The notes below the pieces were generated by a model. That model made no database searches. It was not told where the DNA came from and was given only the letters and a program-made list of their open reading frames with translations. From Scandinavium sp036495715 (GTDB lineage Bacteria; Pseudomonadota; Gammaproteobacteria; Enterobacterales; Enterobacteriaceae), in NCBI GenBank assembly GCA_036495715.1, contig DASXML010000071.1, positions 280,925-344,924 of the forward strand: a DNA stretch of 64,000 nucleotides. Reading direction: 5' to 3'. This document shows positions 1-7,203 of this stretch, one piece after another; position 1 is the stretch's first letter, and the number at the start of each line of letters is the position of its first letter. The position numbers were made by a program, and so were the translations under genes.

Positions 1-2
1 TG

Positions 3-692
3 GCGTCGGTTTCCCTGTCGATGGAGCTGTCGCAGGAGTGTGTCGCTGCCGGGATCCCGGTGGTGCTGTTCAACCGCAGCGAAGAGAGTGGCATGGTGTC
101 CAGCGTCAATAGCGACAACGAAGCGGCGGCCAGACAAATTGCACACTTCCTGCTGGCCGGGGCTCATCAGCGTTTTGCTTATGTGGCGGGGCTGGCTGAT
201 TCCTCGGTGAATCAGGCCCGTCAGCAGGGGTTCGTTGATACGTTGACCGGGCAGGGCATCGCGTCGGTTCGGGTGGTGCAGGGCGATTACGATGCTGCGC
301 AAACCCGACGAGCGGCCAGCGAACTCTTTTCTTCGTCTTCGGTGCCGGATGCTATCTTCGCCGCCAACGATCACATGGCATTAACGGTGATGGATGTCGC
401 TCGTTATGAGTTTGGCCTGCGTATTCCGGAAGATGTGTCGGTGATTGGCTATGACGATACCGGGCCTTCGGGCTGGCCTTCTTATGCGCTGACGTCGGCC
501 TCTCAGCCGGTGGATGCGATGGTACAAGCCACAGTGGCGCTGCTGATGAAACAAATAGACAGCGGAACGATTGAGCCCGAGCAGGTGGTGGTGCCCGGTC
601 TGCTGGTGGTCCGCCACTCTGCCCGTCGGCCACAGGCTGGCGTGGTGGAAAAAAACGGCATCTCACTCTTCCAGCCGCAGGAGGTTGAATGA
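3..692 (+). CDS. LacI-family transcriptional regulator, 3' part only
   Basis: The reading frame is already open at the window edge, so the N-terminal helix-turn-helix and the start codon lie upstream and cannot be checked. What remains is the effector-binding domain of a LacI/GalR repressor, of the periplasmic-binding-protein type. Typical family stretches are visible: AGIPVVLFNR near the start, FAANDHMALTVMDVARY in the middle, and IPEDVSVIGYDDTGPSGWPSYALTS near the end. The stop overlaps the start of the next gene (ATGA), so regulator and SnoaL-like gene are probably cotranscribed. It likely controls this operon in response to a small catabolite; the ligand is unknown. Confidence 0.9.
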   Translation, partial: ASVSLSMELSQECVAAGIPVVLFNRSEESGMVSSVNSDNEAAARQIAHFLLAGAHQRFAYVAGLADSSVNQARQQGFVDTLTGQGIASVRVVQGDYDAAQTRRAASELFSSSSVPDAIFAANDHMALTVMDVARYEFGLRIPEDVSVIGYDDTGPSGWPSYALTSASQPVDAMVQATVALLMKQIDSGTIEPEQVVVPGLLVVRHSARRPQAGVVEKNGISLFQPQEVE

Positions 693-1660
693 ACAGGTTA
701 CCGGGTTTCAGCCCACAGTTTGATTCTATCCAGCAATTTATTCTGACCCTGACGCACGTGGTCTGGGAGCAAAAAGACATTGGGCAACTGGCGGATTTTT
801 ACGCCACTCCGGTGGTATTCCAGACACCGGAAAAACAACTGACCGACCTCTCTCAGTTTGTCCGGTTGACGCTCGAAGCGATGCACAGTTTTCCTCAGCG
901 CAAGGTGCTTACCGAAGACATTCTGTGTAGCCACTCGCCACACAATGAATACTACGCGGCACAAAGAACGCTGGCCTGTATTCAGCATCTCGGCGAAGGT
1001 TTTTTCGGCAAGCCGAGCGGCAATACGCTGTGGGTGCGCACCTTTGCCGATCGTATCTGCGCCGATGGCGTGGTGCGTCAGGAGTGGTTGTTGCAGGACC
1101 GGGCGGCGATCATCAGCCAGATCGGGCTGAGCGTGCCGCAGTTTGCGCGGGAGCTGGCGCAAACGCGGCGGGAACTGGGCACGTCAATTCAGTCGGCAGA
1201 AGAACTGGACGCATTATGGGCCGGTGGGCCGGAAGGTGATGATGTTGACGGGCCGCTGGCAGGGCTTGTCGAGCGCTATCTGTCGATGTGGGCGGGCGGT
1301 AACAGCGGGGTGGTGCCGGGGCTTTATCATCCGGCGGCGACGCTGCATGGCCCCGGGCATGTGCTGCGTACCGGCGAGCAGGATATCGGCGCTTTCCTGT
1401 CGGGCTATCGCGCCTCTTTCGCCGACAGTGAAACGCAGCTGCATCACCTGATTGTTCGTCGGGATGCTAACGAACCGGTCAGGCTTTCGCTGCGTTGGTC
1501 GTTATTAACCTGGCATGACGGCTTTGGCCAGTTCGGTGCTCCGACGCGTCGTCCTATTTCAATAACCGGAATAAGCCAACTGGAATTACGTGATGGCTTA
1601 ATTATGCGGGAATATCTTGGCATCGATGAATTAGCTATCTGGTCACAAATATACAGTTAA
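689..1660 (+). CDS. Tandem SnoaL/NTF2-like domain protein (first of a paralogous pair)
   Basis: A 323-residue protein starting at the ATG that overlaps the stop of the LacI-type gene; AGGAGG lies just upstream. Two NTF2-like (SnoaL) folds are suggested by repeated layout: residues about 15-150 (alpha-helical start, then FADRICADGVVRQEWLLQDRAAIISQIGL) and about 190-320 (LYHPAATLHGPG, ending LRDGLIMREYLGIDELAIWSQI). Both halves end in the same 'G-x-I-x-x-E-W/Y-L-x-D-x-x-A-x-x-x-Q-I' pattern. NTF2-like folds serve as isomerases, cyclases, hydrolases or binding subunits, so the activity is not predictable. The neighbours suggest a role with the downstream dehydrogenase and the second double-domain protein. 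Confidence 0.75.
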   Translation: MNRLPGFSPQFDSIQQFILTLTHVVWEQKDIGQLADFYATPVVFQTPEKQLTDLSQFVRLTLEAMHSFPQRKVLTEDILCSHSPHNEYYAAQRTLACIQHLGEGFFGKPSGNTLWVRTFADRICADGVVRQEWLLQDRAAIISQIGLSVPQFARELAQTRRELGTSIQSAEELDALWAGGPEGDDVDGPLAGLVERYLSMWAGGNSGVVPGLYHPAATLHGPGHVLRTGEQDIGAFLSGYRASFADSETQLHHLIVRRDANEPVRLSLRWSLLTWHDGFGQFGAPTRRPISITGISQLELRDGLIMREYLGIDELAIWSQIYS

Positions 1661-1703
1661 TAATATGGGGAGGGACACTCCCCAATAAATAGATAAAGTT
1701 AAC

Positions 1704-1726
1704 CGATAAAAGTTACGCTTTTATCG
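1704..1726. promoter_or_regulatory. Perfect inverted repeat, candidate operator or hairpin
   Basis: Nine-base arms CGATAAAAG and CTTTTATCG are separated by 5 bases in the 229-bp gap before the second SnoaL-like gene. No T-run follows on either strand, so it does not look like an intrinsic terminator. A symmetric site between a LacI-type gene and a target gene could be its operator; this is inference. Confidence 0.4.
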
Positions 1727-1889
1727 CGAGGTTCTGTTGTCTTAATTTTCACCCGACATTATCACCCGTCACTCGGTGAGGCGTCACTGTACCCGTTTTC
1801 TGTTTCTAAGCTGATATTTTGGCACGACAACGCTGCCCCAATATGCCTGACAGAATGCGACATAACATTAATGCAATGCAGGAGGTTAT

Positions 1890-3029
1890 ATGTCTTCAAC
1901 TGAAGCAACCAATAAAGCAGCGGCAGTCGCAGAAAAAAGTAATGTAAAACCCAGCCGTGATGAGCCTGTATTACAGGTGGAACGTCGTGACTTTATCGAT
2001 CTGGTTCCGGAAAAGCGCCCACGCGCTCAATCACTACGTGGATTTGACGACTGTTATACCGATATTGTCGATTATATCGTGCGCTGTACGCATAAAATCT
2101 GGGATGAGCGTGATGTCGGCTTAATTTATACCCACTACACCCACAACTGCGTTTTATATAATGCACTGGGAACCATGTATAACCGCGAGCAGGTGGTTCA
2201 GGATACGTTACAGCGTCTGGTTGCGTTCCCGGAACGTCGCGGTATGGCAACTCAGGTTATCTGGAATGGCGACGATATTAACGGTTTCTACACTTCGCAT
2301 CTGGTGACGGGCAGCGGTCGCCATACGCAATTTAGTCATCTGGGTAAACCGACCAATCGCACTTTCGTCACCCGCACCGTGGCAGACTGCATGATCCACG
2401 AGAACAAGATTTACCGCGAGTGGGTGGTCAGCGACAACATGGCGATGATGCGCCAGCTCGGGCTGGACACCGATGCCGTGGCCTATGGCATGGCAAAAGA
2501 GCAGTTTGATAAAGGTTTCCGAGTTACCGACATCGGTGAAAACCGCCGAATGGTAGGCCAGTATCCACCGGAAATGCAGTGCGACGACTCTATCGCCCAT
2601 ACCGATCTCGAAGCGCAGTGTCTGCAATGGCTGCATGAAATTTATAACCGTCGCATGCTCGGCAAAATCAAAGATGTCTACGCCCCGAACGTGCAGTACC
2701 ACGGCCCATTGATGAAAGAGTTGTACGGTCAGGCGGCGGTTATCCACCAGACGCTGGCACTGATTGGCATGATCCCTGACGGGGCCTGGATGCCGCAGCA
2801 TGTCTGCTCCAACCCTTGTGACGAAGGCGGTACGAAAGTGGCGGTCCGCTGGATCATGGAAGGCCATCACCTGGGCTACGGTGAGCTGGGCAAACCGACC
2901 GGTGAACGTCTGTTCGTGATGGGCATGTCGCATTACCACATTGTGAACGGCAAAATCGTCGATGAATGGGTGGTTTACGATCACCTGGCGCTGCTGGCAC
3001 AAATCAAACTGGGCCAGATGGAGGCATAA
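1890..3029 (+). CDS. Tandem SnoaL/NTF2-like domain protein (second of the pair)
   Basis: A 379-residue protein with a strong ribosome site (AGGAGG, 6 bases before ATG). After a charged, probably flexible N-terminus of about 45 residues come two NTF2-like units: about 48-195 (IVRCTHKIWDERDVGLIYTH, later HENKIYREWVVSDNMAMMRQ) and about 245-375 (WLHEIYNRRMLGKIKDVYAP, later VNGKIVDEWVVYDHLALLAQ). The 'K-I-x-x-E-W-V-V-x-D-x-x-A' motif occurs once per unit, which shows an internal duplication. It is clearly paralogous to the upstream 323-residue protein, so the two may form a mixed complex. The dehydrogenase gene begins 3 bases after its stop, which implies translational coupling. Substrate and reaction are unknown. 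Confidence 0.75.
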   Translation: MSSTEATNKAAAVAEKSNVKPSRDEPVLQVERRDFIDLVPEKRPRAQSLRGFDDCYTDIVDYIVRCTHKIWDERDVGLIYTHYTHNCVLYNALGTMYNREQVVQDTLQRLVAFPERRGMATQVIWNGDDINGFYTSHLVTGSGRHTQFSHLGKPTNRTFVTRTVADCMIHENKIYREWVVSDNMAMMRQLGLDTDAVAYGMAKEQFDKGFRVTDIGENRRMVGQYPPEMQCDDSIAHTDLEAQCLQWLHEIYNRRMLGKIKDVYAPNVQYHGPLMKELYGQAAVIHQTLALIGMIPDGAWMPQHVCSNPCDEGGTKVAVRWIMEGHHLGYGELGKPTGERLFVMGMSHYHIVNGKIVDEWVVYDHLALLAQIKLGQMEA

Positions 3030-3032
3030 GCA

Positions 3033-4340
3033 ATGAGTCGGATCAGTGATAAAGACGTACAGTTCGTCAAACGCCCACAGGGGCAGGATGTGCAAGCCGA
3101 CCAAACGCTTAGCACCACGGTGCAGCAGATAATCGGCGAAGTGCGCTCTCGCGGCGATGCGGCGCTTCGTGATTTCTCGGCGAAATTTGACCGGACCGTG
3201 CCTGATGCATTCGAAGTGTCAGAGCAAGAAATAAAAGACGCGCTGGCGAGTTTTGACTCGCAAACCCGCAAGGATAGCGAATTTGCTATCGCACAGGTAA
3301 AACGCTTTGCACAGGCACAGCTGGCGACCATGCAGCCGCTGGATGTCGAAACGTTGCCGGGGGTTCATCTTGGACACCGTATTATTCCCATCGAAACGGT
3401 GGGGTGCTACGTGCCCGGCGGTCGCTATCCGATCCTTTCCGCACCGATCATGTCTATTGTCCCTGCGGTGGTGGCGGGCTGTGACAACATCATTGCCTGC
3501 TTACCGCCAGGCGCACATACCTCGATGATCGCGATTTGCCATCTGGCGGGCGCGCACCGCATTTTCAAAGTGGGTGGCGCTCAGGCAATTGCTGCGATGG
3601 CGTGGGGAACGGATTCGGTGCCGCCAGTCGATAAAATCGTCGGGCCGGGGAACGCTTTTGTGAATGAAGCAAAACGTCAGGTGTTCGGCAAAGTGGGCAT
3701 TGATGCGCTGGCGGGGCCGAGTGAAATCTACGTAGTGGCGGATGACAGTGCCGATCCGCGTATTCTGGCGGCGGATTTGCTTGCGCAGGCCGAGCATGAT
3801 GTTCACACCCGCGTCGGCATGGCGACCACCAGTGAGCGGGTTGCGCATGAAACGCTGGCTGAAATTGAGCGCCAGTTGCTGAATTTACCGACAGCGGTGA
3901 CGGCGGGCGAAGCCTGGAAACGGCAGGGCGAGATTGTCATCTGCAAAGATGAAGAGCAGCTCATTGCCTGGGCTGATCATATCGCGACGGAACATCTCCA
4001 GGTCCACACGCGCGATCCGCATGGCACGGCCAGTAAAATTCGCAATTATGGATCGCTGTTCATTGGGCAAAATGCCAGCGTTGTTTTCTCCGACAAGTGC
4101 TGTGGCACTAACCATACCTTACCGACTATGGCAGCGGCTCGTTATACCGGCGGGCTTTGGGTGGGGGCATATGTGAAAATCTGTACGCATCAATGGATTG
4201 ATGACAACGGGATCGCCGCAATTGCCGCGCCAGCTGTGCGTCAGAGTCGCACCGAAGGGATGCAGGCACATCGGCGTGCAGCTGAAATTCGTTTACTTCC
4301 CGGCGAAATAGAGACCATTACCTCGGGGGAAAGGGATTAA
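3033..4340 (+). CDS. HisD-family zinc alcohol dehydrogenase, HpsN (sulfopropanediol 3-dehydrogenase)-like
   Basis: A 435-residue member of the histidinol dehydrogenase superfamily. Residues matching the HisD zinc ligands are present: Gln252 and His255 (LLAQAEHDVH), Asp354 (FSDKCCGTNH) and His413 (MQAHRRAAE). The catalytic Glu-His pair is at 320-321 (ATEHLQVHT). The NAD-binding region includes FKVGGAQAIAAMAWGT and IVGPGNAFVNEAKRQVFG. It is not the biosynthetic hisD: it lies outside a his operon, and the segment around the catalytic pair and its FIGQNASVVFSDKCCG stretch look like the HpsN branch, which oxidises 2,3-dihydroxypropanesulfonate to sulfolactate with NAD+. The hpsO/hpsP genes are not seen here, so a different small hydroxy-acid or sulfonate substrate is equally possible. 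It is coupled to the upstream SnoaL-like gene. Confidence 0.8.
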   Translation: MSRISDKDVQFVKRPQGQDVQADQTLSTTVQQIIGEVRSRGDAALRDFSAKFDRTVPDAFEVSEQEIKDALASFDSQTRKDSEFAIAQVKRFAQAQLATMQPLDVETLPGVHLGHRIIPIETVGCYVPGGRYPILSAPIMSIVPAVVAGCDNIIACLPPGAHTSMIAICHLAGAHRIFKVGGAQAIAAMAWGTDSVPPVDKIVGPGNAFVNEAKRQVFGKVGIDALAGPSEIYVVADDSADPRILAADLLAQAEHDVHTRVGMATTSERVAHETLAEIERQLLNLPTAVTAGEAWKRQGEIVICKDEEQLIAWADHIATEHLQVHTRDPHGTASKIRNYGSLFIGQNASVVFSDKCCGTNHTLPTMAAARYTGGLWVGAYVKICTHQWIDDNGIAAIAAPAVRQSRTEGMQAHRRAAEIRLLPGEIETITSGERD

Positions 4341-4749
4341 CAGCCGTAGTGAGAAGTGCTACCGGTCGTAATGCCATACGAGGTTGTTAACCCGTCCTGC
4401 ATTTAGGCAGAGAGAGCCGTCGGTCCTCTCTGCCATATCGCTCCCTGGGTTTAAGGTTGCGACATATAAGGTGTGGCGTTTGAGGGGAAACCTTACAGTT
4501 AAAGGGCAATAGTTGTCTGAAAAATTGGACCGCAGACAATTTTTTGTGTTTCATCTCCAGATAAATGTAAATACATATCAGTTGTTTACGTTGATAACGA
4601 ACGTTTGAGCTTCATTAGACTTCAGACGTCGTTTAAAAATCGACAGCAGGCCATTGGGCTTTACTTAAAATATAGCCTGTAGCTGCTCAGATGTTAACGG
4701 CGGTACAGCCGTCTGAATGTATAAGTGGTTAAAATAAAAAACATAAACG
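4341..4749. other. Intergenic region after the HpsN-like operon
   Basis: No convincing gene. A 9-bp stem (GGCAGAGAG at 4406 and CTCTCTGCC ending at 4434) lies about 65 bases after the dehydrogenase stop but lacks a T-run. The rest is increasingly AT-rich toward the cold-shock gene. The terminator-like structure at 4513-4545 and the csp promoter/leader are listed separately. Confidence 0.6.
4513..4545 (+). terminator. Intrinsic terminator candidate
   Basis: TTGTCTG pairs with CAGACAA across a 13-base loop and runs directly into TTTTTT. It is the first structure with a T-run after the HpsN-like gene, so it could end the operon transcript about 170 bases past the stop codon. Confidence 0.5.
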
Positions 4750-4957
4750 TTGCTAAATTAAAAAATATATGCCCTAATAGCTACATCGGTTTGGAACACA
4801 GACCTTATGAAAGCAGTTTTAGTAAAGCAGTCCTCAGTTCAGGTGTTATCCCACAGATACCCTTCTTCGTGAGCTTCCTCCTAAGTGCCAAATAAGTAGC
4901 TCTCTAATTACAGGCCAATTTTGCCGCTCTTAGTGGTTCATCAATTAAGGAATATCT
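4750..4957 (+). promoter_or_regulatory. Promoter and long cold-shock 5' leader of the csp gene
   Basis: A TTGCTA / TAATAG promoter-like pair (4750-4755, 4775-4780) precedes a leader starting near 4784. Its early part (ATCGGTTTGGAACACAGACC, then AAAGCAGTTTTAGTAAAGCA) follows the order of the E. coli cspA leader: a cold-box-like start, AAAGCAG, AGTAA, then GTTATC, GATACCC and a GTGxxCxTTCC element. In cspA this leader of about 160 nt refolds at low temperature and allows translation. The leader here is about 170 nt. The match is from memory of the cspA leader, not from an alignment. Confidence 0.65.
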
Positions 4958-5170
4958 ATGTCTAATAAAATTACTGGTTTAGTAAAATGGTTTAACTCAG
5001 ATAAAGGTTTTGGCTTTATTACTCCGGACGACGGCAGTAAAGATGTGTTTGTACATTTTTCTGCAATCCAGGGTGACAACTACAAAACGCTTGATGAAGG
5101 TCAGAAGGTCTCTTTCACCATTGAAAATGGTGCGAAAGGCCCTGCAGCCGGAAACGTTACAGCGCTGTAA
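4958..5170 (+). CDS. CspA-family cold-shock protein
   Basis: A 70-residue protein of one cold-shock domain. It has the MSNKxTGLVKWFN start shared with CspB/CspG/CspI and both RNA-binding motifs: RNP1 KGFGFI (residues 17-22) and RNP2 VFVHF (30-34). The protein binds single-stranded nucleic acid and acts as an RNA chaperone during cold acclimation. AAGGAATATCT gives the ribosome site. It is a single-gene unit: long leader upstream, intrinsic terminator downstream. In E. coli the cspG/cspH genes lie in the same general chromosomal region. I do not assign a letter because several paralogues fit equally well. Confidence 0.93.
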   Translation: MSNKITGLVKWFNSDKGFGFITPDDGSKDVFVHFSAIQGDNYKTLDEGQKVSFTIENGAKGPAAGNVTAL

Positions 5171-5250
5171 GCTGCGTTAATTATCAGTACAGCTTACAAC
5201 AGCGATGAAGGCTATAGTCTGAGCAGTTAAACTCTGCTGATAATGAAATG

Positions 5251-5274
5251 AACCCGCCCAGTGCGGGTTTTTTA
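5251..5274 (+). terminator. Intrinsic terminator of the csp gene
   Basis: AACCCGC / GCGGGTT stem with a 5-base loop followed by a T-run, 80 bases after the csp stop. Confidence 0.9.
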
Positions 5275-5614
5275 TTGCCAAATTTCTCACGACGGTTGTT
5301 CTCTCCATTTTGCCGTCTGAAGTGACATGTCTATACCGTCACTGAGCGGTTAGTCTGGCCCTTATTTTATCGCCAGGCATTAGTGCATAAGTATGGTGAG
5401 TTGGTTTTAACTCCGTCTGGTGTCCCTGGCTCATAGTCAAAAAACAGGTGACATTATGACCTGCGCCATGATGTTATCCGAGTCCTGCTTCCTAATCACT
5501 ACACCGGTATTTGATTACCCAGGTCAACTTCAGGCGGTTACAGAGACGGTAGCCGTTTTCTCATCAGTGCCTGCAAACGCAGTGGGACATTCTTACTGGT
5601 CGTGTTGCATCAAG
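5275..5614. other. Intergenic stretch without recognisable gene
   Basis: I see no coding region or RNA gene. Open frames here lack ribosome sites and recognisable motifs. It abuts the end of the decayed IS110-type transposase and may contain worn IS flank. Confidence 0.5.
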
Positions 5615-6121
5615 CTAATTCATAGCAAATGCCTTACTCATATTAAAATCAAGCGCATCAGTCAGTACACGCTAAATGATCCGGGTCATTTTATTGGCCA
5701 GTGCGACGGTTGTTTTCAGAAATCCCCGGCGGGCTTCAAGTTTCTGTAGCCACCGGCCCAGATTGTCTTCACGCTTTTTTGACACATCGCATTACCGCCC
5801 GGACACCATGGATAATGAGAGTTCTCAGACTCCGGTTGCCATTTTTCGTCACAGAGGACAGCCTCATGCAGTCTGTTTCGATGACAACGCCGCAATTTCT
5901 CTGTCCAGATCGTTGATTCGTTCATTGAGGGCCTGCATATCTTCCTGCAACGAAGAGAGCAAACGACGCAGGGTGAAGGTCAGATTATTTGATGCATCTT
6001 CAACGAGGACTGGCAGTTGTTGCTGAAGGCGCAGGATCCCAACAGGAATGGTAAAGCCATATTCAGCGAGCAGAGAACGCAGCTGGTTGGCCAGCGCATC
6101 ATTAGCACCATTCTTCTGGCT
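5615..6121 (-). pseudogene. Decayed IS110-family transposase
   Basis: Two pieces of an IS110/IS1111-type transposase can be read on the minus strand. The upstream piece (about 6117 to 5864) reads NGANDALANQLRSLLAEYGF, then a coiled segment typical of the family's central region (LNERINDLDREIAAL), and stops at 5864. The downstream piece (about 5820 to 5615), in another frame, reads GVRAVMRCVKKREDNLGRWL and then TTVALANKMTRII, which is the characteristic IS110 C-terminus, with one internal stop. The catalytic DEDD N-terminus is missing and part of the middle is deleted. The element is therefore inactive. No IS ends were recognised. Confidence 0.75.
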
Positions 6122-6210
6122 TCAGACGAAAGCTTTAACGTGTTGTGCCGGAATAAGTCTTACGTGATAGATCGTGATGTTTGACGAGAGAGAAAAGAGA
6201 CTGGAAGAAA

Positions 6211-6233
6211 AATGCCGACACATTGTGTCGGCA
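6211..6233 (-). terminator. Intrinsic terminator of the 46-codon gene
   Basis: ATGCCGACA / TGTCGGCAT perfect stem. On the minus strand it is followed by a T-rich tract (TTTTTCTTCC), 7 bases past the stop of the small gene. Confidence 0.85.
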
Positions 6234-6239
6234 TAATGA

Positions 6240-6380
6240 TTAGATTTTGCAGGCATCGCCGCAGTCATCATCGGCGACAATTGTCTGGGCCTTTTTGTCT
6301 GCCTCATCAAGGCGTTCCACGTTACGCTCCTGCGCTTCTTCCAGGCCCTCAAAGACCAGATTATCGAGATCAATTTCCAT
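6240..6380 (-). CDS. Small acidic protein of unknown function with C-terminal Cys-x3-Cys
   Basis: A 46-residue reading frame that I do not recognise. It starts MEIDLDNLVFEGLEEAQERN, is rich in Asp and Glu, probably alpha-helical over residues 10-33, and ends in DDDCGDACKI. The case that it is real is strong: AGGTGAT lies just before the ATG, a plausible sigma-70 promoter lies at 6414-6442, and a clean intrinsic terminator follows the stop, so it forms a complete one-gene transcription unit. There is no signal peptide or membrane segment. The two cysteines in an acidic tail could bind metal or form a disulfide. The layout, a helical acidic leader and a short Cys-bearing tail, also resembles peptide-natural-product precursors, but no modification enzyme is nearby. 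Confidence 0.7.
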   Translation of the reverse strand: MEIDLDNLVFEGLEEAQERNVERLDEADKKAQTIVADDDCGDACKI

Positions 6381-6413
6381 ACATCACCTGTGTTCATACT
6401 CTTCTGAGATGTC

Positions 6414-6442
6414 ATAGTATATGGCGACAACGTTGATTGAAA
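6414..6442 (-). promoter_or_regulatory. Sigma-70 promoter for the 46-codon gene
   Basis: On the minus strand TTTCAA and TACTAT are spaced by 17 bp, leaving a leader of roughly 25-30 nt before the small gene. It matches the consensus moderately well. Confidence 0.5.
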
Positions 6443-6644
6443 TACCTGCTCGTGCGATGTGATTACTCTTGTTTCATGCTGCAATGACCAGGAATTAAAT
6501 ATGCGTCATAAACACAAATTGTGGAAACGACTAAAGATCGGGAAAACAGGAGGATAGACACTTCTTCGGGTGTTACGGGGCGATATTGTTCTGTGCAAGC
6601 CGGACGGTAATGGCATACCCGATGGCATACAGCGGATCGCAGGC

Positions 6645-6679
6645 AAGAAAAAAGCGCATGTTAACTAATAACATGCGCT
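6645..6679 (-). terminator. Distal terminator of the tRNA-Ser transcript
   Basis: An 11-bp perfect stem AGCGCATGTTA / TAACATGCGCT followed on the minus strand by TTTTTTCTT. It lies just beyond the second copy of the tRNA 3' end. Confidence 0.85.
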
Positions 6680-6682
6680 CAG

Positions 6683-6863
6683 AATATGGCGGTGAGAGAG
6701 GGGCTGACTCGCTGCGCTCGCCCTGCGGGCAGCCTGTCCGCAAGTACAGCCCGTTGTCGAACCTCGGTCGAGGATTCTCACCCCTCTCAGGCCTTGCCAT
6801 AGACGAAAAAAAAGCCCGTACATAAGTACGAGCTCTTCTTAAAATATGGCGGTGAGAGAGGGG
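6683..6863 (-). repeat. rtT-like direct repeat of the tRNA-Ser 3' end
   Basis: The 21 bases at 6843-6863 (the last 17 bases of the tRNA including CCA, plus 4 bases beyond) recur identically at 6683-6703, a period of 160 bp. Each copy is followed on the transcript strand by an intrinsic terminator. The unit between them has no open frame of interest. The layout resembles the rtT repeats downstream of E. coli tyrT, where the tRNA 3' end recurs at about 178-bp steps. An attachment-site duplication left by a lost element is the alternative. Confidence 0.6.
6806..6833 (-). terminator. Proximal terminator of tRNA-Ser
   Basis: GCTCGTAC / GTACGGGC stem (one G-T pair) with loop TTAT, then eight T on the minus strand, 14 bases after the tRNA CCA end. 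Confidence 0.85.
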
Positions 6864-6934
6864 TTCGAACCCTCGATACGTTGCCGTATACACACTTTCC
6901 AGGCGTGCTCCTTCAGCCACTCGGACACCTCACC
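6847..6934 (-). tRNA. serX: tRNA-Ser (GGA), serX-like
   Basis: An 88-nt class II tRNA. On the minus strand it begins GGTGAGGTGTCCGAGTGGCT and ends with encoded CCA. The anticodon loop CTGGAAA places GGA in the anticodon, which reads UCC/UCU serine codons. The long variable arm (GTGTATACGGCAACGTATC region) and the GGTTCGAACC T-loop are present. In E. coli serX lies in the same place, divergent from ghrA. Confidence 0.97.
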
Positions 6935-6968
6935 ATATTGTTGTTCCTGTACTGCTGGAACGGGCGCT

Positions 6969-6997
6969 AATGTAGGGAAAAGCGTAACTTGCGTCAA
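6969..6997 (-). promoter_or_regulatory. tRNA-Ser promoter
   Basis: On the minus strand TTGACG and TACATT are 17 bp apart, followed by a GC-rich discriminator (AGCGCCCG) typical of stringently controlled stable-RNA promoters. Confidence 0.75.
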
Positions 6998-7203
6998 TCA
7001 ACTTTTATAAAAAAACGCGTAATCAGCCAAACTTTATCCAACCTGCTTTCACAATAGCCACGATTCGCTTTTTTTCTCGTCATTTGCATTCGCGGCTTAA
7101 AGCCGACAGAAATTTGCTATGCTGACAAACCGATATAAAACAACACGAAATCGAAGCGTCAGTACCCCTGCAAAAGAAAGGTGCATGATAAAAGGAGAGC
7201 AGT

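Noticed and set aside
2208..3104. A 298-codon open frame on the minus strand opposite the second SnoaL-like gene
   Set aside because: It mirrors the codon structure of the plus-strand gene, lacks a ribosome site and recognisable motifs, and overlaps the coupled SnoaL/dehydrogenase junction.
3033..4340. Calling the HisD-family gene histidinol dehydrogenase (hisD)
   Set aside because: It is not in a his operon, has a catabolic-style neighbourhood with a LacI-type regulator, and its substrate-side segments fit the HpsN branch better.
5420..5760. Open frames on the plus strand next to the IS110 relic
   Set aside because: No ribosome site or protein motif. The minus strand of the same stretch reads as the IS110 transposase C-terminus, which explains the sequence.
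6683..6934. Calling the repeated tRNA 3' end a prophage or island attachment pair
   Set aside because: The repeats are only 160 bp apart, no integrase is seen, and each copy is followed by a terminator, which fits an rtT-like repeat better. It remains an alternative.
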